Assembly: GCA_025890175.1 (NCBI GenBank)
Contig: JANPYM010000001.1
Location: forward strand, 3,636,971 to 3,700,970
Source of the DNA: Ciborinia camelliae
Lineage: Eukaryota > Ascomycota > Leotiomycetes > Helotiales > Sclerotiniaceae
DNA: 64,000 nt
Reading direction: 5' to 3'
Position 1 is the stretch's first letter, and each line of letters starts with the position of its first letter. A program made the translations under genes and the position numbers. Below are positions 14,128 through 24,355 of the stretch, in pieces. Under the pieces are notes generated by a model that was given only the letters and a program-made list of their open reading frames with translations, was not told the DNA's origin and ran no database searches.

Positions 14128-15501
14128 TCAATTTAAGGGCTTATGCTCGACTTCTCGCAGAACCGAAAACTTCTTAAAGATAGATGCTCTTTTCCCCCAT
14201 GTATTGTCTTCGGGCTCATGTTTCGTGATGGCGTTCGTAAATATAACAATTCCGATGTAATGTCTGGTACAAATGCATGAGGTTATCAAGGTTGAATACT
14301 ATGAGATATGTCGATATTCCAACCACGCTTGCGACGGTTTCCAGCGCCCCAGGGCTAAAAAGAGTGTTGTTGATACTCCAGATTGACTAGATGATATTAA
14401 CCTGTTGATCAATGATACCTCGCGATGGATGAGAGATTATAGAATGAGAGTCTGCTTACCATACAAAATGAAAGTGGCAAGAAGAAAATGCTCACAAAGG
14501 CCAGTAGCTTGACGTTTTCTCCAAGTCTGGTTGCAGCACGACTCTCCATAACCCCACTAGCATTGAACAATTAAAGCATAACCACGTATTAGGTCTGGAA
14601 GGACAAGGAGGAGGTTTATATACTAACACCGTCTCTAAGATCGAGGGCTTCTTGTCTCTTATCCCGCATCCTTTTAGCTATTTCTTCCAACTTTCCGAGA
14701 AATTCTCGTGGTTGAGATCGAGATACCTTCAACCAGTGAAGCTCTTCCCCTTCAGTTGGTGTGAATTCCTTTTCGTCGATTAATTTGGTTATCTTCTGTA
14801 TATTTTCTGAAAGACTGGCATCCCGTTCCTTCAATGTGGACATTGCCCAGAAATACCTCTTTGACTTCGAAAATGTCTCGCCGTCGACCAAGAGGTTATC
14901 GTGTTTCAATGGGTCGAAGAAAGCAATTTTCTCCGTGATTAGATTGTCGAAATAATCAAGAATCTGCTCCCATTTTTGAATTATATGCGAGACAGCAACA
15001 ACCGCGTACTGAAAAAATGTAGATAGCATGTTCTGCGCTATACCATCAGGGTGCAATGCGTGTGGAAGAGTCTTGTTGAATGTCATTGATTTAAGTTCCA
15101 AGAAGGTCTAATATTCTTCGCATCGGCTCTCTGCCAGGACAAAAAGCTGTCAACATAAGTCGGCACAATCATTCTTCTACATGTAGGTTTGCAATTCCTT
15201 ACACTGTACGAGCTCTCAAGTAAGATTCGAGGCATGCCGCTCGCAAAACTCTTAAAATATTCATCTCTATCGGTGTGTAACTTTCCAGTTTTCAGCTGGT
15301 CCCACGGTATGTGGTCGTATTGTTCCTCCTTGGCGCTATGTATTTCAAAATATTTGACCTGTAACGTGAAATGATGCATTGGGCTTGCTCCCCTAACAGA
15401 TTAGGGTATGGTTTGAGGTCTACTGCCCTCGCCAGGTACCTTTCCAAGCTCTTGGGCAAGGAGCGTTGACCTAAGCTCAGGACATGATATGGAGCTGTCA
15501 A
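14128..15501 (-). pseudogene. Decayed CorA-like two-TM fungal protein
   Basis: This is a minus-strand relic split over several frames. The N-terminal part (15501 down to about 15380) contains YLARAVDLKPYP and GEQAQCIISRYRS. A shifted frame at 15379-15083 continues with VKYFEIHSAKEEQYDHIPW. A third at 15101-14616 is helical (FFQYAVVAVSHIIQKWEQIL). Downstream, 14550-14240 encodes a membrane pair, LLAFVSIFFLPLSFC then SIWSINN, resembling the C-terminal two-TM module of fungal CorA-like Mg2+-transporter relatives. An intact intron (about 14396-14461) splits that pair. After a further shift, a basic tail (WGKRASIFKKFS) ends near 14128. At least three frame changes, and the lack of a clean acceptor near 14560, argue for a pseudogene. 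Family assignment rests on the C-terminal pattern only. Confidence 0.5.
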
Positions 15502-15656
15502 AGTTTTATGCTTAGCCTAACTCAATCTCAATACTTTATGCATACTTACATCGCTCTTCTCCATGGGCCCTGTCAAAGATTTGTGGCTTGATTTGACACC
15601 GGTTAATAGCGAGGGAGTGACTTGAAGTCCCTGGCTACCTTCTTACTGAGTTTTGT

Positions 15657-16336
15657 CATTCTGGCAAACATGGGCACCCGTACCCTACCCGAGGTATTTC
15701 ACCTTTTCGAATAATTTACCCTACCCTATTGAATTCTACAGAATAATTATTCTATAAAATCTATAAATACAAATAAACTTGTAAATATATATTATATAAT
15801 CATTTAATACTATTATTTAAAAATTGAAACTATTCTCAATTTTATTTTTATTATTTTTCATTTTTTTAATTCTAATTCTAAAAAATCAAACATTTATTGA
15901 GGAATCAGGTCACATGGTTTCCGGTCACATGATCAGGGATCACGTGGTAAGCTATACCGCATAGGGTATGGGGGAGTAGCATATAAGGGCAGCTGGGCTG
16001 CCACCAAATACATACTCCTTAGTCAAATCAATCTACTATAATTCTACCCTAGTACTTCCTTTCTACCGTATTACTGGTCATCCCAGGATATACGACTAAT
16101 AACATTAATTTTAATTCTAATTTTTATTTTTTTTTATCTTTTTTATTTCTTCTTTTTCAATTTTAAATAATTATATTAAATAATTATATAATATATTTAC
16201 AAATATATTTGTACTTTAAAATATTTCACAAAATGATTATTTTACCCCGTAAAAAGAAAACAGGGTGACTACCCGCCGGGTTTTACCCTGAGTTACCCCG
16301 GGTGTACCCTATCCTATGCCCAACCCTGCATTCTGG
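15657..16336. mobile_element. hAT-like MITE with 8-bp target duplication
   Basis: The element occupies 15665-16328 (664 bp) and is flanked on both sides by the identical 8-mer CATTCTGG (15657-15664 and 16329-16336). An 8-bp target duplication is the hAT superfamily hallmark. The ends are imperfect inverted repeats: CAAACATGGGCA on the left against CAGGGTTGGGCA read inward from the right, both followed by GGGTA/ACCC-rich DNA. Long AT-rich subterminal inverted repeats pair 15768-15829 with about 16155-16213. There is no transposase frame. The interior carries a second insertion (15898-16104). The superfamily call is inference from duplication length and end structure. Confidence 0.75.
15898..16104 (+). 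mobile_element. Probable nested solo LTR
   Basis: This is a 207-bp GC-richer island inside the AT-rich MITE. It starts TGAGGAATCAGG and ends CGACTAATAACA, giving TG...CA termini. Flanking 5-mers are TTTAT and TTAAT (4 of 5 match). Internally it has E-box-like TCACATGAT and TCACGTGG motifs, then a TATA-like CATATAAGGG at about 15979, the layout of a fungal LTR promoter. It shares TTCCGGTCAC(A/G)TGA and the following CATATAAGG with the solo LTR at 42605-42766. The imperfect target duplication keeps confidence moderate. Confidence 0.5.
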
Positions 16337-17144
16337 GGACCTAGGATATAATAAATTTTCTTTCCACTATCAAAAAGATCGGTTATTTTCGTATGGACAC
16401 CACTCAGCCGTTTGTATAATTGCTCCCCGTGCTCAATGCACTCGAGATGTTGCTGCACGGCACTGGTCGTAGCTAGACTTAGTAGCCATCGTTTTGAGAA
16501 GGTTAATCTGAGTCTTCCATCCTCGAGAATCGTATAAGCATTGCCTACAAGACTTTTCCAAAGATCAACTTCTGTGGAGCGTGCAGTCCGCGGAACTTTA
16601 TCTTCTATTATCCCCCCTTTTCCAAGTCCCTCGAATGTTGAAGTATCATCGTGATAAATCTGCATGTAATCCACATTTGGTGGTAATGTACTTTGAATTC
16701 TAAGAGTAGATATTGTTGCTGCGGAATCGCATTGCTTAGTATTTGGAGGAATCTTTGTTACTGTCGTCTCTGATATGTTCACATCGCCGCTAATGCGGGG
16801 AATTTACCTTTGACACCAGTTTGATGTTAGCGAGAATCAAACGAAAATCGTGGGGATAATAATAATGACTGCTTGAGCTCATATACATCATTCTTTCTCA
16901 CGTACATCGATACTAGCTGTAGACCATTCTCTACCGAGCTAAGGCGGCGTTCTTGATTCCTCAAATGGCAAGAGACGTCTTTTAACTCTTTGAAAATTTG
17001 TTCGAGAACTAATAACTTGGCATCATCATGCACTGGCAAATGATGCTGTGTTTTCTCGGCATCTGCTAATGTTGCAGGTATTTCAATGGTGTTCAAACTT
17101 ATAATTGAGACGATTATGATCAAAATCAACGATGTAGGATTCAA
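16309..17144 (-). CDS. Unrecognised ORFs, 3' end altered by MITE
   Basis: Two minus-strand open segments probably belong to one gene. 17144-16827 has no ATG at its start and encodes a coiled-coil-like stretch (LLVLEQIFKELKDVSCHLR, then a second short helix). 16782-16309 encodes 157 aa with WKSLVGNAYTILEDGRLRL and IYYILGPQN. I do not recognise either. A GT-AG intron between them is likely (acceptor CATATCAG near 16770, or CAAAG near 16806), but I could not fix the model. The final residues and stop codon of the second segment come from the hAT-like element end: the reading frame runs into the terminal repeat at 16328. It could be a further exon set of the ankyrin gene upstream at 17354-18061. 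Confidence 0.35.
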
Positions 17145-17353
17145 TATTTTCAGCGTAAGGTGTGTATATTTATCTAATTCGTCTTATCGAGTGCAAAATG
17201 GAGTAATTTTCTTTCTTGAAGTTATAAATTGCTAAAACTACCTAGGTAGCTATCTAGTTTTCACTGGATATAAATGAACTCACCTTCACTTCTCACTACA
17301 TAGATTAATGGTACTAACAGAATATATTAAATATATAGAGATTCCTTCTGCTT

Positions 17354-18061
17354 TCATATTTCATTTACCTTAGATGCAGCATGTTTAGCGAATAGTTCTA
17401 GCATTTCTGTAAAGAATTGATAGATTTCCAGCTCCTCACTTGCAAATTTTATGCCCTTTGCTATTCGATACCATGGACTGAACGCTTCATCCACAGACCC
17501 AATAGAAGCCCCCCGACGTATGAGTAGCTCTGCAACCTTTAGATAATCATTACGAAATGCCGAGGTGCAGGACCAACGTGCTTCCAAGTGTGGATTTATG
17601 AGCCAATTTATTGGGTTTGGAGGATGATTGTATAGATAAAGCTGGTACGCTTGAGTTTCTAGATTCCTCTCGCAAGCATTTGGGTAGTACTGGAAGAGGA
17701 GTTGAGCTGTTAGACCCCACTCGGGAACAGCCGGTTGCCATTCTTTAATATCTGCGCCAGCCCCGGCATGTAACAGGGCTCTTATTATAGACAAGTTTCC
17801 CTCGTAAGCTGCAAGATGAAGTATCCTACATGTCAGATTCATGCTACACTCAACAGATGCATTAACATCTGCTGAAGCTCCAATCAGTCTTTGCACAAGG
17901 TCGAGGTGACCGCCGAAAACAGCACCAGCAAGGGCTGAATCAAGCTGAGCGGTTTTGTGATTAGAACCAGAAGGACCACTAATATTTTCGAGAAGCATAT
18001 CTAAAAATTCGCTATGGTCCAGGATACATATTGCTATCACTGGGTCGATAGGATTAGACAT
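17354..18061 (-). CDS. Ankyrin-repeat protein
   Basis: The frame contains ankyrin-like units such as GHLDLVQRLIGASADVNA, ILHLAAYEGNLSIIRALLHA and DYLKVAELLIRRGASIGSVD. Ankyrin repeats are protein-interaction scaffolds, so no specific function follows. The frame is open from 18190, but the Met at 18061 (MSNPIDP) is preferred because the upstream part is antisense to the dehydratase-like ORF. The protein is about 235 aa if it ends at 17354. A good donor, AAG|GTAAAT at 17368, lies just before the stop, so it may splice onward to exons in 16309-17144. It sits head-to-head with the dehydratase-like ORF, with only about 30 bp between starts. Confidence 0.6.
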   Translation of the reverse strand: MSNPIDPVIAICILDHSEFLDMLLENISGPSGSNHKTAQLDSALAGAVFGGHLDLVQRLIGASADVNASVECSMNLTCRILHLAAYEGNLSIIRALLHAGAGADIKEWQPAVPEWGLTAQLLFQYYPNACERNLETQAYQLYLYNHPPNPINWLINPHLEARWSCTSAFRNDYLKVAELLIRRGASIGSVDEAFSPWYRIAKGIKFASEELEIYQFFTEMLELFAKHAASKVNEI

Positions 18062-18091
18062 TTTCAATAACGATTGATATAACGTAAGCTG

Positions 18092-18574
18092 GTGGAAGGG
18101 ACCTCTGGTACGATTCAATTGGCCGGAGTACCACATAATCCAGGGAGCACCATAATAGACTGTACACTTGTTCCCGAATTGGGCGAACAAAAATTCACCG
18201 CCGATGCATTCGTAGAAGAATGGCTAGGTCCCGTGAAGCTCGGAGTGAAAGCCCTCGCAACTCAACACATGTTAGGAGCGCCATACTTCAAAAGTGTTAC
18301 AGACGAAGAAGTTATCGTTGAGTGGCAGCAACTGGCAAGTTATGCACACAAAGTTGCGGGTGAGGATTTCAATAATCCGCACTGTAAGATTGGGGAGACG
18401 TCGGATGGGAGGTCATATATGCAACGAACGTTTGTGAAGGTAGAGGTGCAGTGGTGGATTTCTGTCATTAAGCCGGAGGTTATTTATCATACAGGAGATT
18501 TTAGAGCAGTTGGGAGACCTGATGATGTGGAATTATTTAACAGTCATTTAATAATGCTGCCTTTATGCAACTAA
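18092..18574 (+). CDS. Scytalone-dehydratase-like protein, N-terminally truncated
   Basis: The 160-aa product resembles the scytalone dehydratase/SnoaL (NTF2-like fold) family, which dehydrates scytalone or vermelone in DHN-melanin synthesis. Visible family blocks are FVEEWLGP, LATQHMLGAPYFKSVTDEEV with the His of the TQH motif, a later His (YAHKVA), and a C-terminal ISVIKPEVIYHTGDF. About 30-40 N-terminal residues that normally carry the Tyr/Asp part of the active site are missing, and the Ser/Asn pair seen in the Magnaporthe enzyme is not evident. It therefore looks like a 5'-truncated copy or a diverged relative. Its 5' end abuts the divergent ankyrin gene, suggesting a rearrangement breakpoint. 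Confidence 0.55.
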   Translation: MEGTSGTIQLAGVPHNPGSTIIDCTLVPELGEQKFTADAFVEEWLGPVKLGVKALATQHMLGAPYFKSVTDEEVIVEWQQLASYAHKVAGEDFNNPHCKIGETSDGRSYMQRTFVKVEVQWWISVIKPEVIYHTGDFRAVGRPDDVELFNSHLIMLPLCN

Positions 18575-19053
18575 CAGTTCTGACCTACCTAGTCATCTGT
18601 AATCTACAAATACACCTCCTAGCCTCTAAGAATATCTGCGTGAGATTAGTTTAGAAGTGAAGGTAAAATTAGTCGACCCAAAGAGGCAATGCTGGCAAAG
18701 GTTATTCCGAGTTGTCCCATAACCTAACCTACATTCTCGTTATGCCTTCTAGATACAACGTAACAGTTGTCTGAATAAACATCAAAATCACAAACGCACG
18801 CAACGTCGTTATTTATCCCTTCATTATTCATGCACTCTTCAATTATGAGCTATCAAGAATAACACGTGATGATCGAGAACGCCATTTAACAATTCTAACA
18901 TGCTCATCTTCGTCTAATCGTGGCTACTGTCCGCCTTCCAAAATGCGTTTATTTTCCAGATACGACGATACGATCGCTATACAAATCGTTGTTCGTCTTG
19001 TGCGCTACTTTGATGGCTAGCGGCTAATCTTAGCGCTATTCTTTCCAAACAAC
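18575..19053. other. Intergenic, nothing recognised
   Basis: No coding, RNA or repeat feature recognised in this 479-bp stretch. Confidence 0.4.
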
Positions 19054-19601
19054 TTATCTTTTTCGCCGCTTGAGCATTGACGGATCCTTCGCAGAAAGGG
19101 TCAAGAGGAGGAAAGATAAACTCGCGATCCCTTGTCCAAGAAATCCCATGGATAAAATCATAAATATTCCCGTGCGTTTCAGTGTCCCTACTACAGTAGC
19201 CGCTAGTTCGTCCCATCCAGTACCAACCTACTTCCTTCTTCAAACGTTTGCGCGATGGAAGGTGACTGTGACTTACCTTGGCTAGGATTCCTTTTCCTTC
19301 TAATAACAGCCCCAGAAGCTTTCGCATCTGATTTCACCTCGCGGCAGCAGATACCCAATATTTCCCATTCACTATAAGTTACAGAGTTGGCTTTGAAGAC
19401 CAAAACAACGGATTCAAAACAGCAGTCTATGGCTACAACTTTTGTTACGAATATTTGTCGTAGGATTCGCAATACCAAAAAGATGACTCTGATAATTGCT
19501 GTCGCGGTGACAGTATCAATTTGATATCCGCATGAAACGAGAGAGACTATCATGACTGGCATGGGGAAGGTGAAAAAGGCTTTGATGAAATCGATATGCA
19601 T
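19054..19601 (-). CDS. Small spliced membrane-protein candidate
   Basis: I do not recognise a family. Exon 1 (19601-19277) encodes hydrophobic segments around FFTFPMPVMIVSLVSCGY and ATAIIRVIFLVLRILRQIF. A consensus donor CAAG|GTAAGT lies at 19276. Joining to the acceptor CTGTAG at 19191 removes 86 nt, keeps the frame, and yields a second hydrophobic stretch (GIFMILSMGFLGQGIASLSF) with a Lys/Arg-rich tail ending at 19054. The product is 153 aa with about three membrane segments. If unspliced, exon 1 would end after 132 aa. Upstream exons are possible, and it could be a gene fragment, since the surrounding region is decayed. Confidence 0.35.
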
Positions 19602-20429
19602 GGTTAGCCAGTTGGAAGGAGTTTCAAAGTACAGAAGGTTTGTGTTTTACGGAAAGAAGAATCATAGACTAATCAACATCATACAAATTACCAAAGACTG
19701 AAGAATTCCCCTAAGTTAGTAATATCAGACGAGCCACGTTGAATGAGGTTTCGCTAAACTGCTTCTCGCATCCATCAGATTGATATCAACTGTGTGGGTA
19801 TTGCACATTGCACAAATAAGGGTCAACGACCGAGTTTATTAGACTGATGGTCCAAAGAGGAAACAAACGCGATACAAGCTTTATTTCGGTAATATTCTAT
19901 GCGATGAAAGGATGAACTAACAGAACGATAGATTGTATTGCTTTGCCGATAATGAGAATTACTTCATAAGAATATTATTGGCACATTTATATCAGCCTAT
20001 AACAAGGAGAAGAAGGTAAAAGTGAACAAATAGCCAGATGTGCAAAAGCTCGAGTTATGAAAAAAGTCAGATTTAAGGGGTAATTATTCAATCCATTTGA
20101 AAGTACGGAAAACTCAACGACAAACGAATGCGAACGTATCACACAACTAACATGAAGCACATGATCATGAAACGCCCTCAGCAATCCGGTTAGGGTTTCC
20201 AATGGTCCGCATTGCATTCTCGATACGGTAGTTTTCAAAATTCGAAAAGTTGTGGGCAATTGAGTATGGCTTAATATATTAATAGCCCAAGCAGACACGA
20301 TATTCCAAGTCCAATATTCGAGACAGATTCAGTATCTCAAAAAATGGACATCCCTCATTGCCGAAACCCTGCGTCCTGTGGACCCCGTAGGGAATTTCAA
20401 ATCATGAAAGTAAGTACTGGAGGATATCC
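19602..20429. other. Intergenic, one doubtful ORF
   Basis: The only longer frame is a 103-codon minus-strand ORF at 19987-20298 (begins MSAWAINILSHTQ). It has no recognisable domain or splice partner. Nothing else was recognised. Confidence 0.35.
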
Positions 20430-22054
20430 TTAAATAATATTGGCGTAGCCCTCAGTTTGAGGAAGATCTCTACTTATCTTCCAAACTTTATGAGGATCAC
20501 TTTCCATCCTGCCGGTTTCGGGATTCTCAATGTCCCAACTAACATATCTAGCATGAGTACGAAGAAACTTTTGATCCTGATTTTGGTACTTTTCGGCCAA
20601 GACTCGATAACGACTCATGAAGACATCAGTATCGATATAAGCTCCCTTGAACCATCTCTCCCCAGCTGATGTATCAAACTCTTTCCTACCATGAAGGACT
20701 CGTCGGTTGTTGAAAATAACGCACTCCCCCTCTTGTAGTCTGTATTCATACATGTTTTCGGGTGCTTCTACTCGAGATGCAAACTGCTTTAATGCTTTAG
20801 CTAATGGTAGGGAATCAGATGGTTTATCGAATGTTGCTTGGAATGGCGGCGAATAATTAACATGCTGAAGAAGAGGAGGGGTATTCTTATCGCAACCCCA
20901 TTCGACAACTTGTGGTTCTATCACAGAATGCTTATACTGATAATGTTCGCCAGCATTGCGATAATGGTAGCCGACTTTCTTTTTGTACAACGTATCGAGG
21001 GTATTTCTATCAAGCTGTGTGGCAGCATGGAAAGCATCGGAGAAAATAGATGAGCCGCCCGAGCAGGTATTCCGCATACAGTGAAGAAACTGAAATCCAG
21101 GGGGATTGGCCATATATAGCAGATCCATGTGCAATCCCAAATATTGAGATGTATATGCTACATTCTTAGCCTGAGGAACCGACTTAACGTCCCAGGTCAC
21201 TCCATAGAGAGTATCTCGGAGATTACCGATTCGTTTTGCAATATCAACTACTGATGTTTCTGACTCGGGCACATGTCTAAGAATAAGCAGTCCATACTTC
21301 TGAAGCATGATCAAAGCTCGAAATAAACCTTCTTCCGTGTTGATGTAATCATCATAGGTTACATATTGAAGCTTCTGGGCAATACTTTGTGCGTCCCACT
21401 TGATGTATCCTAAATTATACTGACGGTCGGAGTAGTAGGCCTCTGTCGACGAGTGGGTCTGGAAGAACTTCTTGGAAAATGACGAAACATGGTTTGATCC
21501 GTAGCCGGAAATATCGTTTTCCCAAGTTATCCTTAAATCTCCATTTTCACCCGGCAGAATAGAGGCAGCTTTGATCTTAGAAGGGATGTCGGAAGTTTGA
21601 AAGTTCTTCTGCTTTGTAGAAGAATCAACGCATCTACCGCAGGCACAGGAATCGCGGAGGAATAAGGGAGGATAAGAGACACCATTAACTTTAATGGCTT
21701 GAGGACTGTTTTCCTGGAATATATTAGGATGAACACCCTTGGGGTTCAATTTAAACTGTTTAAGCCATTCTTGTGAATCTTTACAATCGATAATTTCAGC
21801 GTCTATTGGGAATTTTGCGTCCTATCTCCGGGTTAATATGAGTCCTTTCGTTTCAACAAGATGCTGTGTAATACCTTGGAATTATATATCTGCCTCAAAG
21901 GAGGCGACGGATTGTGAAGACTTGATTGATTTGTATCGTCACTCTGAGTTGTATATAACCTTCGATTAATTCGTGAGATGCGTGAGGCTGTCAATAGAGC
22001 ACCTGATGTGACAGCTCGATGACTGCAGTTTAGGCCAAAACGTAAAGCACCCAT
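20430..22054 (-). CDS. Carnitine-pathway 2-oxoglutarate dioxygenase (GBBH/TMLH)
   Basis: This Fe(II)/2-oxoglutarate oxygenase belongs to the gamma-butyrobetaine/trimethyllysine hydroxylase family of carnitine biosynthesis. Exons are 22054-21875 and 21821-20430, with a 53-nt phase-0 intron, giving 523 aa. The N-terminal 60 residues are Arg/Ser-rich with RINRRLYTTQ, a typical mitochondrial presequence. An N-terminal DUF971-type domain has the Zn-binding-like LRDSCACGRCVD. The TauD domain carries the HxD pair at about His291/Asp293 (GLHMDLLYM) and the distal His at about 437 (RRVLHGRKEF). The distinction between GBBH and TMLH cannot be settled by eye; the presequence slightly favours TMLH. It is divergent from TPC1 across 464 bp. 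Confidence 0.85.
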
Positions 22055-22518
22055 CTTCTCGATTGTAGTTCCCGTAAACCTTTAGTGAGAGGAAAGCCTG
22101 GATTCAATGGGAATGAGACAGGATTTATACCAGTCTATATATATACCTAGTATATATATATGGTATATATATATATATGGATACACCGTTGTATGGATAT
22201 AAAGTCTGTCGAAGTAAATAAAGCTTCCTCGAGAATATGAAAAACTCCATTAAATAAGTATTTACCACAAGCCGAGGTGAATAAAGTAACAGTGCCATGT
22301 GAGTTCCATAGGTTTACCCCCAGGGGTGATCTGGTGATCCACCAGATCTGAAGGGCTCTGTTACGTAAGCGCTTCCATCCCTGGGCCAAGCTTTCTTTGA
22401 TAGCATTTTCTTGTACATTCAACCTACCTGTCCGGAAGTCTAGAAGCGAATGGATAGTTGATATTGATATTCATATTCATATCTCAAGCTTCAATAATAT
22501 CCTGATAACGTCAGATGC
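22055..22518. promoter_or_regulatory. Divergent promoter region, dioxygenase/TPC1
   Basis: This 464-bp region lies between the start codons of the dioxygenase (minus) and TPC1 (plus). It contains TATATA repeats at about 22135-22180 and no convincing gene. Both neighbours are predicted mitochondrial. Shared regulation is inference. Confidence 0.5.
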
Positions 22519-23653
22519 ATGTCTGGAAGCGCTGAGCATCTGAAGGATGAGGTAAAGCTGAAGGTCTCATAATTGTTACCTCTATCTTACAAAGTTAAGA
22601 AACTGATATATATCTAGGGCTCCAAGACCCAATCCATGATAGCTGGTGCGACAGCCGGATTGATTGCTAGGTAAATATACAATTAGTGAAATTAGGTCTC
22701 TTTACACTCATACCATTCACCGCAGATTCGTCATAGCCCCCCTGGACGTTGTTAAGATTCGCCTCCAACTGCAATCGCATTCAGCTTCCGACCCTCTCTC
22801 CCAACGCGATTTGCGAGGATCACCAGTTTACAAAGGCACCCTTCCTACGATCAAACGTATTTTCCAAGAAGAAGGATTGTCGGCATTATGGAAAGGAAAT
22901 GTCCCAGCAGAGTTGATGTACGTTTCGTACAGTGCGATTCAATTCACGACATATAGATCTGTTACCCTTGCGCTACAAGATGCTGGCGAACATAGAATGC
23001 CAGCTGCTGCTGAGAGTTTTATCGCCGGGGCATTTGCAGGAGCTGTCTCTACAACCGCCACTTATCCTCTGGATTTACTCCGCACACGTTTCGCTGCACA
23101 AGGAGTAGAAAGGATATATACTTCTCTGCGAACTTCTATTCGTGATATTGCCGTTAATGAAGGGCCAAGGGGTTTCTTTCAAGGGCTTGGTGCTGGAGTT
23201 GGACAAATTGTACCATATATGGGAATTTTCTTTGCCACATACGAGAGTCTCCGTCTACCGTTAGGAACTCTACACATGCCCTTTGGGTCCGGAGATGCAA
23301 GTGCTGGAGTTATCGCTTCAGTCATTGCAAAAACGGGTATATTTCCCTTTGACTTAATTAGGAAGAGATTGCAAGTACAAGGGCCAACAAGAGAAAGATA
23401 TGTCCATAAGAATATTCCTGTTTACCATGGTGTATTTAAGACCATGCGACACATAATACAAAATGAGGGCCATCGAGGACTTTATCGAGGATTGACGGTC
23501 AGGTATGTATAAGATCAGCATGGGATTTTCTGGTGCTAACAAATCAATAGTCTTTTCAAGGCTGCCCCAGCTAGTGCCGTTACTATGTGGACTTATGAAA
23601 GGGTTCTCCAGTTTCTGGTGAAATGGGAGAAGGCACAGGAGACTTCCAATTGA
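22519..23653 (+). CDS. TPC1: Mitochondrial thiamine pyrophosphate carrier
   Basis: A mitochondrial carrier family (SLC25) protein that imports thiamine pyrophosphate into the matrix in exchange for nucleotides. Exons are 22519-22551, 22618-22670, 22726-23502 and 23551-23653, all with GT-AG junctions and a continuous frame, for 321 aa. The start reads [11 protein letters not shown], then [14 protein letters not shown]. Three carrier signatures are present: [21 protein letters not shown] and [11 protein letters not shown], each opening one of the three two-helix repeats. The last exon ends [12 protein letters not shown] and a short hydrophilic tail. Length is normal for fungal Tpc1. I recognise it from its close resemblance to annotated Tpc1 of related fungi; carriers of other substrates share the fold. 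Confidence 0.92.
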
Positions 23654-24355
23654 TGAAAGAAACCGAAGATACCTACGGAGTACATGAGAGGTTATAGAAT
23701 AGACTAATTGATACCGAAATTGTGTAGGTATACTGTTGCGGCGATTCCTTGTGTTTCATTAGGTAGATCTTTAGACAACCATTAATAGATATAGAAATAG
23801 AAATAGAATAATAACAATCAGAAAGATTACCAACTATCCTATCCAAAATATTATAGGATATCCTAAAATGTAAAATTAATTCTCCAATAATTCATCAAGG
23901 GAATTTCTAGGTTTCTAGGTTTCTAGGTTTCTAGGAGGCCTGGTTGAATTGGATCGTGACTGGAAGTGGCACGTGCATGGATCTTCAATATCTACCTACC
24001 ACCTGCCTTACCTGGGTGGGCGGAAGGAGATCAATCAATTCAATCAGTTTAACCTCGTCGTATCACAACTCAATATGGACTACTGATACTGCAGGAGGTC
24101 TCCACAGAACTTCTACGGAGTAGAGGTATATCTTAAGTGAAGTTAACTGAAGTGAAGTTAACTGAAGTGAAGTATAGTTTCATTAATTTTTTTGATCAAT
24201 TTAATTTTGTGTTATCAAAAACTTTCCAAGTATTTTCATCATCCTTTTGCCAGCCCAGTCAAAGCTCTCAACACCCCTCTATAAACTGATTCATTATTTG
24301 CATGTGATAGTCGATTTCAACAACAACACGTCAATATCAACATCGCCTCGTCAAT
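23654..24355. other. Intergenic with short repeats
   Basis: No gene. It contains TTTCTAGG repeats at about 23907-23935, TACGGAG motifs near 23675 and 24113, and GAAGTTAACTGAAGT repeats at about 24138-24172, just upstream of the next gene. Confidence 0.45.
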
